This document shows, piece by piece, positions 44,257 to 53,506 of a stretch of DNA of 64,000 nt. Origin of the DNA: CAZWBR01 sp964632305 (GTDB taxonomy: Bacteria > Bacteroidota > Bacteroidia > Bacteroidales > Prolixibacteraceae); NCBI GenBank assembly GCA_964632305.1, contig CAZWBR010000001.1, positions 62,001 to 126,000 on the forward strand, given 5' to 3'. The stretch's first letter is position 1. Each line of letters starts with the position of its first letter. The notes beneath the pieces were generated by a model. It worked only from the letters and a program-made list of their open reading frames with translations, did not search any database and was not told the origin of the DNA. A program made the translations under genes and the position numbers.

Positions 44257-45117
44257 ATGGAACAAACATTAAGGATTGCCGTCCAAACGAAAGGCCGTCT
44301 CAACGAAGAATCGGTCATGTTGCTCGAAGAGTCTGGAATTAAGCTAATACCCGGGAAAAGAAGGCTGATCTCCTCAGCCAAAAATTTCCCAATGGAAGCG
44401 CTTTACCTTCGCGACGACGATATCCCGCAATGCGTGGCTGATGGAGTGGCCGATATTGGAATCGTAGGGTTGAACGAAATGATTGAACAGAAAAAGAATG
44501 TTGAAATCATTAAGCACCTTGGATTCAGCAAGTGCAGGCTATCGCTTGCAGTTCCAAAAGATTTGGAATACAAGGGTCTTGAATGGTTCTCTGGTAAAAA
44601 AATCGCGACGTCCTATCCCGGAATCCTGAAAGATTTCTTAACAGAGAAAAACATTGAGGCTGATATTCATGTTATTGCGGGATCAGTAGAAATTGCTCCG
44701 GGTATTGGGTTAGCCGACGCAATCTTTGACATTGTGAGTTCCGGCAGTACCTTGGTTAGTAACCGGTTAGTGGAAGTAGAGGTTGTCATGCAATCGGAAG
44801 CCGTTTTAATTGCCACCCCCTCTCTGACCAAAGAGAAACAGTCCATTCTCGATGAACTGATCTTCCGCATTGAATCGGTTGAAAAAGGGAAAGGGAAAAA
44901 ATATATTCTATTAAATGCACCAGACTCAAAGATGGAGCAAATCATAAAGGTACTGCCAGGAGTAACTTCTCCCACGATCATGCCTCTGGCTAAAGCAGGC
45001 TGGAGTTCGCTTCATTCGGTGATAAATGAGAGTGAGTTTTGGGAAGTAATCGGTAACCTGAAAAGAAACGGAGCTGAAGGGATCCTCGTGTTACCCATTG
45101 AAAAGATCATTTATTAA
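44257..45117 (+). CDS. hisG: ATP phosphoribosyltransferase, long form
   Basis: First enzyme of histidine synthesis: joins PRPP and ATP. The 286 residues have the two periplasmic-binding-like catalytic lobes (RIAVQTKGRLNEESVMLLEE; GSVEIAPGIGLADAIFDIVS with the PRPP loop) plus a C-terminal ACT-like domain (about 210-286, ending TSPTIMPLAKAGWSSLHSV) typical of the histidine-inhibited long form. It needs no HisZ. First structural gene after the attenuator. Confidence 0.97.
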   Translation: MEQTLRIAVQTKGRLNEESVMLLEESGIKLIPGKRRLISSAKNFPMEALYLRDDDIPQCVADGVADIGIVGLNEMIEQKKNVEIIKHLGFSKCRLSLAVPKDLEYKGLEWFSGKKIATSYPGILKDFLTEKNIEADIHVIAGSVEIAPGIGLADAIFDIVSSGSTLVSNRLVEVEVVMQSEAVLIATPSLTKEKQSILDELIFRIESVEKGKGKKYILLNAPDSKMEQIIKVLPGVTSPTIMPLAKAGWSSLHSVINESEFWEVIGNLKRNGAEGILVLPIEKIIY

Positions 45118-45129
45118 AAATCCTGAGCC

Positions 45130-46416
45130 ATGCAAATCTTTCAATACCCGTTAACCAGCGTTTGGGAAAAAATAACTGAAAGACCAAAATCTGATTTCGC
45201 CGCTAAGACAGGAATAGTCAAAGACGTGATGAATGAGATCAGAAACAGAGGCGATATTGCCATTCGCGAATACACCAACAAATTTGACAAGGTCGACATT
45301 GAAGATTTTCGCGTCAGCAGGAAAGAAATTGATGCGGCTACAAATAGAATTGATGACGAGCTGAAAGATGCTATAAAAAGTGCGGCTGCAAACATTCACA
45401 AATTTCATGAATCGCAACACCGGTTTTATGGAATTGTAGAAACCATGCCCGGAGTTAAATGTTGGCAGAAATCAGTAGCGATCGAAAAAATTGGTCTTTA
45501 TATCCCAGGGGGGTCTGCCCCACTTTTCTCGACGGTATTAATGTTGGGAATCCCTGCGCAGATTGCAGGATGTAAGGAAATTGTTTTATGCACTCCACCC
45601 GACAAAAGAGGGAATATCCATCCTGCGATTCTTTACGCAGCCTCTCTGTGCAATATTTCCTCGATTTTTAAAGTTGGCGGGATGCAAGCTATTGGAGCCA
45701 TGGCATATGGGACAGAATCCATTCCAAAAGTTGATAAAATATTTGGTCCCGGAAATTCATGGGTTACTGCAGCAAAACAGTATGTTTCATTAAACAACTG
45801 CGCGATTGACATGCCTGCCGGACCATCTGAATTGGCTGTGATAGCTGATGATTCAGCCAATCCGGCTTTTATCGCTGCCGACCTGCTCTCACAGGCAGAA
45901 CATGGTCCTGACAGCCAGGTGATTCTAGTCACTAATGATGATCATATCATCAAAAAGGTTATTGATGAAATCAAAGTTCAGCTTAAAGTACTGCCGAGAG
46001 CTGAGATAGCGGCTAAAGCTTTGGCTAACAGCAGGGCTATCCTACTAAATGACGAAGAGGAAATTCTCACCTTTGTGAACAAATATGCTCCGGAACATTT
46101 AATCATTGCTACCCGTACCGCACCCAACCTGGCCGACAGGATCATCAATGCCGGATCAGTTTTTATAGGGAACTACACGCCCGAAAGTGCGGGCGATTAT
46201 GCCTCCGGGACCAATCATACCCTTCCCACGCACGGATGGAGCCGGTCTATGAGCGGCATTAATCTAGACAGTTTCTGTAAGAAAATATCCTTTCAGGAAA
46301 TTTCTTTGGATGGAATCAAGACCCTTGGTCCAATCATCGAAAAAATGGCGGAAGCAGAACAACTGTTCGCTCATAAAAATGCAGCCACCATCAGGATGAA
46401 AACTGAGAATAACTAA
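45130..46416 (+). CDS. hisD: Histidinol dehydrogenase
   Basis: Oxidises L-histidinol to L-histidine in two NAD+-dependent steps using zinc, the last two reactions of the pathway. The 428 residues contain YIPGGSAPLFSTVLMLGIPA, GPGNSWVTAAKQYV, DMPAGPSELAVIADD and SQAEHGPDSQ, ending with NHTLPTHGWSRSMSGI, which holds metal-binding His residues. Gap of 12 bp to hisG and to hisC, so tightly co-transcribed. Confidence 0.98.
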   Translation: MQIFQYPLTSVWEKITERPKSDFAAKTGIVKDVMNEIRNRGDIAIREYTNKFDKVDIEDFRVSRKEIDAATNRIDDELKDAIKSAAANIHKFHESQHRFYGIVETMPGVKCWQKSVAIEKIGLYIPGGSAPLFSTVLMLGIPAQIAGCKEIVLCTPPDKRGNIHPAILYAASLCNISSIFKVGGMQAIGAMAYGTESIPKVDKIFGPGNSWVTAAKQYVSLNNCAIDMPAGPSELAVIADDSANPAFIAADLLSQAEHGPDSQVILVTNDDHIIKKVIDEIKVQLKVLPRAEIAAKALANSRAILLNDEEEILTFVNKYAPEHLIIATRTAPNLADRIINAGSVFIGNYTPESAGDYASGTNHTLPTHGWSRSMSGINLDSFCKKISFQEISLDGIKTLGPIIEKMAEAEQLFAHKNAATIRMKTENN

Positions 46417-46428
46417 TTAATCAGAACC

Positions 46429-47466
46429 ATGAGCTTTAACATCAATAACATTACCCGAAAAAACATACTCTCCTTAAAACCCTATTCAAGTGCCCGCGAT
46501 GAGTTTTCAGGAGAGGCTGCCGTATTTCTTGATGCCAATGAAAATCCCTTTAATTCACCATGGAATCGGTATCCCGATCCGCGCCAAATTGAATTAAAAA
46601 AGAAGATAAGTAAAATCAAGAACGTTCCATGGGAAAATATTTTCCTCGGAAATGGAAGCGATGAACCTATCGACCTTTTATTTCGTGCCTTTTGCGAACC
46701 GGGAATCGATAATATTGTCTCGATCGCCCCAACTTACGGCATGTATCGCGTGGCAGCCGATATTAACAATATTAAAGTTGGCGAAGTTCCCTTAAACGAG
46801 GAATTTGAACTTGATGCCAAAGCTCTGCTGACAAAAACCGACAGTAACACAAAAATCATCTTTCTCTGTTCCCCCAACAATCCTTCCGGTAATGCACTAA
46901 AAAGTGAGGAGGTAAATTTTGTAATTAAGAATTTTAACGGGTTGGTTGTTGTAGATGAAGCCTATATCGATTTTTGTCCTGAAAAATCGTTATTACCGGT
47001 ATTAGCCAATCACCCCAACCTGGTTATCTTGCAAACATTTTCAAAAGCATGGGGGATGGCCGGTCTTAGGCTGGGAATGGCATTTGCCGATCAACAGATC
47101 ATCAATATCCTCAATAAAATCAAGTATCCGTACAATCTGAATATCCTAACCCAACAAAAAGCCATTGAATTGATTGCCAAGGAAGAAAATAAAACCGAAT
47201 GGGTAAAAACAATCCTATCCGAAAGGGAAAAACTAGTCCATGAATTGGTTAAGTTTCCTTTTGTTATTAAACTTTACCCGAGTGATGCCAATTTTATTCT
47301 GGTTAAAACACATGATCCGAAAGGGATTTATAATTATCTGGTTGAAGAAAAAATTATTGTGCGTGACCGTTCTAAAATAATGCTTTGCGAAGGTTGTCTG
47401 CGTATCAGTATTGGTTCTCCAGAAGAAAATGCTACGTTGCTTGAAGCTTTGGAAGAGCTGGTCTAA
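46429..47466 (+). CDS. hisC: Histidinol-phosphate aminotransferase
   Basis: PLP-dependent enzyme that turns imidazole acetol phosphate and glutamate into histidinol phosphate. The 345 residues of fold type I show LDANENPFNSPWNRYPDP, LGNGSDEPIDLLFRAF, the aspartate loop VVDEAYIDF, and the lysine segment TFSKAWGMAGLRLG. Normal length and no missing parts. Confidence 0.97.
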   Translation: MSFNINNITRKNILSLKPYSSARDEFSGEAAVFLDANENPFNSPWNRYPDPRQIELKKKISKIKNVPWENIFLGNGSDEPIDLLFRAFCEPGIDNIVSIAPTYGMYRVAADINNIKVGEVPLNEEFELDAKALLTKTDSNTKIIFLCSPNNPSGNALKSEEVNFVIKNFNGLVVVDEAYIDFCPEKSLLPVLANHPNLVILQTFSKAWGMAGLRLGMAFADQQIINILNKIKYPYNLNILTQQKAIELIAKEENKTEWVKTILSEREKLVHELVKFPFVIKLYPSDANFILVKTHDPKGIYNYLVEEKIIVRDRSKIMLCEGCLRISIGSPEENATLLEALEELV

Positions 47467-47484
47467 TCCTGAAATTCATACAAA

Positions 47485-48609
47485 ATGAAGAAAGTACTTT
47501 TTATCGACCGTGATGGAACTTTGATCATTGAACCGACAATCGATTTTCAGGTAGACTCATTGGAAAAGCTGGAATTCATACCTGGCGTTTTTCGCAATCT
47601 CTTTAATATTCAGAAATACCTGGATTTTGAACTGGTGATTGTCAGCAACCAGGATGGGCTAGGAACCGACTTGTATCCTGAACACACCTTTTGGCCAGCG
47701 CACAACATGATGCTGAAAGCTTTTGAGAATGAAGGAATTTCATTCTCAAATATCCATATTGACCCAACGATGCCCGAAGATAATGCCCCGACCAGAAAAC
47801 CGGGGACCGGCATGTTGACCCAATATTTTAACGGAGAGTACGATCTGGCTAATTCCTATGTTATCGGCGACCGGTTTACTGATGTGGAATTGGCTAAAAA
47901 CCTGGGCAGTAAAGCTATTTTCTTTGTTTCCAAAGAGCGGGAACAAGAGCTCGTGGCCAAGAATCTCCGGGATTATTGTGTACTGACCACCAATGATTGG
48001 GAAGAGATCTTTGAATTCCTTTCCAACATTGAACGGACCGCTACCGTTCAACGAAAAACGGCTGAAACCGATATCTATGTCGAGATCAAACTGGCAGGTA
48101 ATGGTCATTGCAATATTTCTACCGGGTTACGTTTCTTCGATCATATGCTCGACCAGATTGGGCGCCACTCAGGTTGCGACCTCACAATCCAGGTAAAAGG
48201 CGATTTGGATGTGGATGAGCACCATACCATCGAAGATACCGGTATCGCTTTAGGTGAAGCCATCCGTAAAGCATTAGGCAATAAAAGAGGCATAGAACGT
48301 TACGGATATTGTTTACCAATGGATGAATGTCTGGCACAGGTTGCACTTGATTTTGGAGGCAGACCATGGATCGTCTGGGATGCTGAATTCAAACGTGAAT
48401 ATGTGGGAGATATGCCAACTGAGATGTTTCACCATTTCTTTAAATCCTTATCTGACGCAGCCTTGTGTAACCTCAATATAAAAGCGGAAGGAACTAATGA
48501 GCATCACAAAATCGAGGGGATTTTCAAAGCATTTGCCAGAGCATTAAAGATGGCGATTAGAAAAGATCCCTTCCAAAATGAACTGCCTAGTACAAAAGGC
48601 ACTTTATAA
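47485..48609 (+). CDS. hisB: Bifunctional histidinol-phosphatase / imidazoleglycerol-phosphate dehydratase
   Basis: 374 residues. The N-terminal HAD phosphatase (1-165) has FIDRDGTLI, IVSNQDGLGTD, TRKPGTGML and IGDRFTDVELAKNLG. The C-terminal dehydratase (180-374) has FFDHMLDQIGRHSGCDL, DVDEHHTIEDTGIALGEA and the second His motif EGTNEHHKIEGIFKAFARAL. The zinc-binding Cys/His loop of the E. coli phosphatase half is replaced by DPTMPEDNAPTRKP. Same operon, 18 bp after hisC. Confidence 0.96.
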   Translation: MKKVLFIDRDGTLIIEPTIDFQVDSLEKLEFIPGVFRNLFNIQKYLDFELVIVSNQDGLGTDLYPEHTFWPAHNMMLKAFENEGISFSNIHIDPTMPEDNAPTRKPGTGMLTQYFNGEYDLANSYVIGDRFTDVELAKNLGSKAIFFVSKEREQELVAKNLRDYCVLTTNDWEEIFEFLSNIERTATVQRKTAETDIYVEIKLAGNGHCNISTGLRFFDHMLDQIGRHSGCDLTIQVKGDLDVDEHHTIEDTGIALGEAIRKALGNKRGIERYGYCLPMDECLAQVALDFGGRPWIVWDAEFKREYVGDMPTEMFHHFFKSLSDAALCNLNIKAEGTNEHHKIEGIFKAFARALKMAIRKDPFQNELPSTKGTL

Positions 48610-48625
48610 CGTTAAGAACTGCTCT

Positions 48626-49510
48626 ATGAACTCAATACAGGAAAAAAAAGAACTCAAAAATACCGCGATCCTTCTGATATACTGTCCAGACAGACAGGGA
48701 ATCCTCGCCTCAGTTACAGAGTTTCTGAACGAAAACCGTGGGAATATTATTTATCTCGATCAGCATGTAGATCATGAAGAAGGACTATTTTATATGCGGG
48801 TCGAGTGGGAACTAGATAATTTTGTAATTCCCCGGAATAAGATATCCGATTATTTTGACACGTTGATTGCCAAGAAATATAAAATCAAGTTCTGGCTTCA
48901 TTTCAGCAACGAACGCCCCCGAATGGCTTTGTTTGTTTCGAGGATGTCGCATTGTCTCTTCGACATTCTGGCCCGCTACACAGCAGGGGAATGGGATGTT
49001 GAAATTCCAATAATCGTCAGTAATCATGAAAAATTAAAACCAGTAGCCGACCGTTTTGGAATTGATTTTAAATTGATTGAGAAGAATTCAAAGAATAAGG
49101 ATGAACAGGAACAGAAAGAGTTTGAACTGCTTGGACAGCATAATATCGATTTTATTGTCCTGGCCCGTTACATGCAGGTGCTTTCGGACAATTTTGTTTC
49201 CCGCTTTCCCAATAAAATAATAAATATCCATCACTCCTTCCTTCCGGCGTTTGCGGGAGCTAAACCTTATCATGCCGCTCATGCCAGGGGGGTAAAGATT
49301 ATTGGGGCCACCAGTCATTATGTAACTACTGATCTCGACCAAGGGCCGATCATCGTTCAGGATGTGGTTCGAATCTCTCATATCGATACGGTAGATAGCC
49401 TGATCCGGAAAGGACGCGATCTGGAAAAAATCGTCCTGAGCGAAGCCGTTTACAAACATCTTCAGCACAAGATCCTTGTTTACAACAACAGAACTGTCAT
49501 TTTCAACTAA
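48626..49510 (+). CDS. purU: Formyltetrahydrofolate deformylase
   Basis: Hydrolyses 10-formyl-THF to THF and formate, balancing one-carbon pools for purine synthesis. The 294 residues begin with an ACT-type domain (ILLIYCPDRQGILASVTEFL), then the formyltransferase fold with PIIVSNHEKLKPVADRFGI, the catalytic Asn/His segment NIHHSFLPAFAGAKPYHAAH, and TDLDQGPIIVQDV with the catalytic Asp. The ATG at 48626 is used; an upstream TTG would overlap hisB. It sits inside the his operon; the AICAR made by HisH/HisF feeds purines, a possible reason. Confidence 0.94.
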   Translation: MNSIQEKKELKNTAILLIYCPDRQGILASVTEFLNENRGNIIYLDQHVDHEEGLFYMRVEWELDNFVIPRNKISDYFDTLIAKKYKIKFWLHFSNERPRMALFVSRMSHCLFDILARYTAGEWDVEIPIIVSNHEKLKPVADRFGIDFKLIEKNSKNKDEQEQKEFELLGQHNIDFIVLARYMQVLSDNFVSRFPNKIINIHHSFLPAFAGAKPYHAAHARGVKIIGATSHYVTTDLDQGPIIVQDVVRISHIDTVDSLIRKGRDLEKIVLSEAVYKHLQHKILVYNNRTVIFN

Positions 49511-49522
49511 CGCTACTTGAAA

Positions 49523-50086
49523 ATGAAAGAGTTACTAAAAAAATCCCTCCTTTTATTAATGGTCCTGACAGCCGGATTTACAGGTTTGGGACAGAACGGG
49601 AAGATCGTTACCAAAAAAGAGATCCCGACTGATTATGGTTACATCGTTAAAATTGGCGATAAAGTACCCGATTTTACGATGACTCTGGCCGATGGAAAGA
49701 GAATTTCGAGTGCTAACTTTAAGGATAAGGTAGTAATGTTGCAATTTACAGCTAGTTGGTGTGGTGTTTGCAGAAAGGAGATGCCATTTATCGAAAAAGA
49801 TATTTGGCTGAAAAACAAGTCCAATCCTAAGTTTTTGCTTTACGGGATCGACAGGGATGAGCCATTGGAAAAAGTGAGGCAATTTGCTAAAGACATTAAA
49901 ATCACCTATCCTCTCGCCCTTGACCCTGAAGCAAAAATCTTTAACCTTTTTTCAGAAAAGAATGCAGGGGTAACCCGCAATGTCATTCTCGACAAGAATG
50001 GAACGATCGTTTATATGACAAGACTTTATAAGGAAGAAGAGTTTAAGGAAATGGTTACAGTAATTGAAATGTTGCTGAAAAAGTAG
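49523..50086 (+). CDS. Secreted TlpA/ResA-like thioredoxin
   Basis: 187 residues with a signal peptide (SLLLLMVLTAGFTGLGQ) and the thioredoxin-like domain: VKIGDKVPDFTMTLADGK, the redox site FTASWCGVCRKEMP (CxxC), and NVILDKNGTIVYM. Such proteins reduce or isomerise disulfides in the periplasm. It has no known part in histidine synthesis, yet sits between purU and hisH with 12 and 58 bp gaps. The ATG at 49523 is preferred to TTG 49517. Confidence 0.87.
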   Translation: MKELLKKSLLLLMVLTAGFTGLGQNGKIVTKKEIPTDYGYIVKIGDKVPDFTMTLADGKRISSANFKDKVVMLQFTASWCGVCRKEMPFIEKDIWLKNKSNPKFLLYGIDRDEPLEKVRQFAKDIKITYPLALDPEAKIFNLFSEKNAGVTRNVILDKNGTIVYMTRLYKEEEFKEMVTVIEMLLKK

Positions 50087-50144
50087 GGCGATTAACAATT
50101 TACGGTAAATTTTGATTCCTGATACTTAATACTTGATACCAGAG

Positions 50145-50750
50145 ATGAAAGTTGCAATTATCAAATATAACGCCGGCAATATTATGTCGGTCGATTTTGC
50201 CCTGCAACGGTTGGGCTTAAAGGCTGAGGTCACGGCCGATGTTGAAAAAATCCGCAATGCCGACCGGGTAATTTTTCCCGGAGTCGGTGAAGCCTCTACC
50301 ACCATGGATTACTTAAAACATCACAAAATGGATGAATTAATCCGGGATTTAAAACAACCGGTATTGGGCATTTGCCTGGGGCTTCAACTGATGTGCTCTC
50401 ATACCGAGGAAGGAGAGGTTGATTGTTTGGGAATCTTTCCCGAAAAAGTAAAGAAGTTTATTCCCCTACCCGGGAATGAGTTCATCACGAAAGTACCCCA
50501 TATGGGTTGGAACAGCGTCACCAACCTGAAAAGCAAACTCTTCGATCCTGCCATCGAAGGACAATATGTCTATTTTGTCCACTCCTATTACGCTGCTACA
50601 GGTGAAGATACCGCTGCTGTTTGCGAATATATTAATCCGTTCAGCGCTTCATTACAAAAGAAAAACTTTTATGCGGTCCAGTTTCATCCCGAAAAAAGCG
50701 GACCGGTTGGAGCCCGCATTCTGGAGAATTTCATCAACCTGAAAGATTGA
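50145..50750 (+). CDS. hisH: Imidazole glycerol phosphate synthase glutamine amidotransferase subunit
   Basis: Frees ammonia from glutamine for HisF. The 201 residues show a class I amidotransferase with NAGNIMSVDFALQRLG, the oxyanion FPGVGEA, the nucleophile Cys77 in GICLGLQLMC, and the His/Glu pair VQFHPEKSGP. The ATG at 50145 is used. It ends 2 bases before the hisA start. Confidence 0.97.
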   Translation: MKVAIIKYNAGNIMSVDFALQRLGLKAEVTADVEKIRNADRVIFPGVGEASTTMDYLKHHKMDELIRDLKQPVLGICLGLQLMCSHTEEGEVDCLGIFPEKVKKFIPLPGNEFITKVPHMGWNSVTNLKSKLFDPAIEGQYVYFVHSYYAATGEDTAAVCEYINPFSASLQKKNFYAVQFHPEKSGPVGARILENFINLKD

Positions 50751-50752
50751 CT

Positions 50753-51478
50753 ATGAAAATCGAAATCATTCCTGCGATCGATATTATTGATGGGAAATGT
50801 GTCCGCCTTAGCCAGGGCGATTATGACCGAAAGACGGTATATAACGACGATCCTTTGGTGGTAGCTAAAATGTTTGAGGATGCCGGGATCCGTCGCCTCC
50901 ATCTGGTTGATCTGGACGGAGCCAAAGCCCATCACATTGTCAATCACAAAGTATTGGAGAGAATTGCGACCAACACCAACCTGGTAATTGATTTTGGCGG
51001 AGGGCTGAAGAGCGATCAGGATCTGGAAACGGCCTTCAATGCCGGAGCAGCGATGGTAACCGGAGGAAGCATTGCGGTAAAATCGCCTGAAGTTTTCCTT
51101 GCCTGGATCGATAAATTTGGTGCCGAACGGATTATTCTTGGGGCTGACGCCAAAAACGGGATGATCGCGGTCAGTGGCTGGCAGGAATCAACGGAATTAC
51201 CCATAATCGGTTTCATTGAAAATTACGTCACCAAAGGAATTAGTAAAGTCATCTCCACCGATATTGCCCGTGATGGAATGTTAAGCGGGCCAAGCATGGA
51301 ACTATACCAACAAATCATGGATCGGTTTCCCGGACTTGAACTAATTGCAAGTGGCGGAATCGCATCAATGCAGGACATTATTAATCTGGATCGGATAGGT
51401 GTTCCGGGAGTGATTACCGGAAAAGCGATCTATGAAAACAGAATAACGCTCAGTGAAATTAAACAGTTTATTGGTTAA
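50753..51478 (+). CDS. hisA: Phosphoribosylformimino-5-aminoimidazole carboxamide ribotide isomerase
   Basis: Opens the ribose ring of ProFAR in histidine synthesis. The 241 residues form a TIM barrel with PAIDIIDGKCVRLSQGDY (catalytic Asp10), IDFGGGLKSDQDLE (phosphate site), and the repeated-half counterpart ASGGIASMQDI. Starts 2 bases after the hisH stop (ATG 50753). Confidence 0.97.
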   Translation: MKIEIIPAIDIIDGKCVRLSQGDYDRKTVYNDDPLVVAKMFEDAGIRRLHLVDLDGAKAHHIVNHKVLERIATNTNLVIDFGGGLKSDQDLETAFNAGAAMVTGGSIAVKSPEVFLAWIDKFGAERIILGADAKNGMIAVSGWQESTELPIIGFIENYVTKGISKVISTDIARDGMLSGPSMELYQQIMDRFPGLELIASGGIASMQDIINLDRIGVPGVITGKAIYENRITLSEIKQFIG

Positions 51479-51550
51479 ATTTATATTTTCGAATAGTGTC
51501 AGTTTACCAATAAAGTATTGAACTTTGTCTTAAGGAGTTAAAACAAAATC

Positions 51551-52306
51551 ATGTTAGCAAAACGAATCATACCATGCCTCGATATCAAAGACGGTCAAAC
51601 CGTTAAAGGAGTAAATTTCGTGAATATCCGCACCGTGGGCGATCCTGTGGAACTGGGCAAACTCTATGCCGAGCAAGGCGCCGATGAATTGGTTTTTCTA
51701 GATATTACAGCTACTCACGAAGGACGTAAGACTTTTGTCGACTTGGTAAAACGTATCGCCCAGAATCTTAACATTCCTTTCACAGTAGGCGGAGGGATCA
51801 GTGAACTGAAAGATGCCGAGGCTTTGCTTAAATCGGGTGCCGACAAAATCTCGATCAACTCCTCGGCCGTTCGCAATCCGAAATTTATCGACGATTTAGC
51901 CCGTAATTTTGGAAGCCAATTCGTCGTGGTGGCTATCGATGCCCGTGAAGCCGATAACTATTGGACAGTCACCGTTAACGGTGGCCGAATTCCTACAGAT
52001 AAAGAATTGTTCTCCTGGGCCAAAGAAGCCGAAAGTCGTGGAGCAGGTGAGATCCTGTTCACCTCCATGAACCATGACGGGACCAAGAATGGTTTCGCCA
52101 ACGAAGCATTAGCTCAATTATCAGAAAACCTAACCATTCCCATCATTGCTTCAGGTGGCGCCGGTAAAATGGAACATTTCTCCGAAGTCTTTACGCTGGG
52201 AAAAGCTGATGCCGGATTGGCCGCCAGTATTTTCCACTTCCGGGAAATTGCCATTCCCGACCTGAAAAACTATCTGCACCAGCAAGGCATTTCAGTCCGT
52301 TTGTAA
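51551..52306 (+). CDS. hisF: Imidazole glycerol phosphate synthase cyclase subunit
   Basis: Forms imidazole glycerol phosphate and AICAR with ammonia from HisH. The 251-residue TIM barrel has catalytic Asp11 (IPCLDIKDGQTVKGVNF) and Asp130 (VVVAIDAREADN), phosphate loops TVGGGISEL and IASGGAGKMEHF, and the usual length. The 72-bp gap before it is the second-largest in the operon and may hold a weak internal promoter (GAACTTTG near 51522). Confidence 0.98.
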   Translation: MLAKRIIPCLDIKDGQTVKGVNFVNIRTVGDPVELGKLYAEQGADELVFLDITATHEGRKTFVDLVKRIAQNLNIPFTVGGGISELKDAEALLKSGADKISINSSAVRNPKFIDDLARNFGSQFVVVAIDAREADNYWTVTVNGGRIPTDKELFSWAKEAESRGAGEILFTSMNHDGTKNGFANEALAQLSENLTIPIIASGGAGKMEHFSEVFTLGKADAGLAASIFHFREIAIPDLKNYLHQQGISVRL

Positions 52307-52332
52307 CGCCATAATACCTTTACTAATCCGCT

Positions 52333-53496
52333 ATGAGAAAGTTGCTTCTATTAATCTTACTATTATCCTGCACAATTGCCTATTCGCAGGATCGTTTGAA
52401 CACCCAATTGATGAAGAATATCGTCAATTGCGAAAATGCAGCATTCAATGCTTCAGAAATCGTTGTACGAAACCTTTCGGAAAACCGGTTCGATTCCATT
52501 TCTATTGTCCTCAACCGTTGGGAACAATTATGCGGAACAACGGAACCAATTTTCAGGATTAAAATATTGAACAATATTCAACAAGGCAATTCGATTGATG
52601 AATTGATCAATACCGATCTATTATACAATTACATTTCGGTCTACCAAAGCAGAAGCGAAGTCGCAAAAGAAAATAATTATCATCAGATTTACGAATACAA
52701 TAAAATCGAACTGGGATATATCCCGATTAATTCAGATTTCGATCTTTCGACCGCTGTCTGGGCTTCCAACCTGGTTGAACAAAACGAAAGTCTATCACCG
52801 GTAGAAAAAGCGCTCTGTTTACTCTATTCCAACGAGTTCGATCAATTTTGGGAATTATTGAAAGAACAGCAATTAGCCGGATCACGATTACAGGAAGAGT
52901 ATAATAATAAAGTTGCTGCTACAAAGAAAATGGCCGAAGCCAATATTGGATTTTTAGCCGGTGTTACCCTTCCAACCGGAAGTCTATCCAATGTGATTGG
53001 AGTTAAGCCAGTATTCGGGGTACAACTTGGGATGAAAAAGAACAAAATCCAATATGATTTAACTATCCTGCTCCGGGCTGGAAAACCCAGACAAGAATAT
53101 CAGGTTTTTTACCAGGGTGAGACTACAACAACTAAAGATTATTTGGGAGGTTATATCGGCGCCGATTTTGCTTATGAGTTATCCAATGATTATAAAAATG
53201 AAAGCGATCTGCTTTTCGGCATTGGCTATGACGGTTTTGATGCGATTGAAGGTGATACCGAAAACGATATAGAGGGAAAATCCATCAATTCGCTAAACCT
53301 TAATTTCGGAATGGGGCACCGCTTTTACCTGAATAACCTTTCCTTTGTCGGAATTCAGGCAAAATATAACTTTGTAAATTATAACAACAAGTTGGGGACA
53401 GACCTTAACGGGGACTATTTTTCGCTGATCGTTACTTACAACTTCTTCGGGAACGTTCGTAAACAATCGTTAATGAAACAATTAAAAATCAGATAA
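52333..53496 (+). CDS. Exported protein with a beta-barrel-like C-terminus, inside the his operon
   Basis: 387 residues with a signal peptide (LLLLILLLSCTIAYSQ). The first 200 residues are mainly helical with many Asn, Gln and Glu. The last 180 have the alternating polar/hydrophobic pattern of outer-membrane strands (FLAGVTLPTGSLSN, VFGVQLGMKKNKIQYDLTIL, LLFGIGYDGFDA, YFSLIVTYNFFG). I do not recognise the family. It stands between hisF and hisIE with gaps of 26 and 10 bp, so it must be made with the histidine enzymes. A role in histidine or precursor uptake is imaginable but unsupported. Confidence 0.72.
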   Translation: MRKLLLLILLLSCTIAYSQDRLNTQLMKNIVNCENAAFNASEIVVRNLSENRFDSISIVLNRWEQLCGTTEPIFRIKILNNIQQGNSIDELINTDLLYNYISVYQSRSEVAKENNYHQIYEYNKIELGYIPINSDFDLSTAVWASNLVEQNESLSPVEKALCLLYSNEFDQFWELLKEQQLAGSRLQEEYNNKVAATKKMAEANIGFLAGVTLPTGSLSNVIGVKPVFGVQLGMKKNKIQYDLTILLRAGKPRQEYQVFYQGETTTTKDYLGGYIGADFAYELSNDYKNESDLLFGIGYDGFDAIEGDTENDIEGKSINSLNLNFGMGHRFYLNNLSFVGIQAKYNFVNYNNKLGTDLNGDYFSLIVTYNFFGNVRKQSLMKQLKIR

Positions 53497-53506
53497 AATT
53501 TATACT

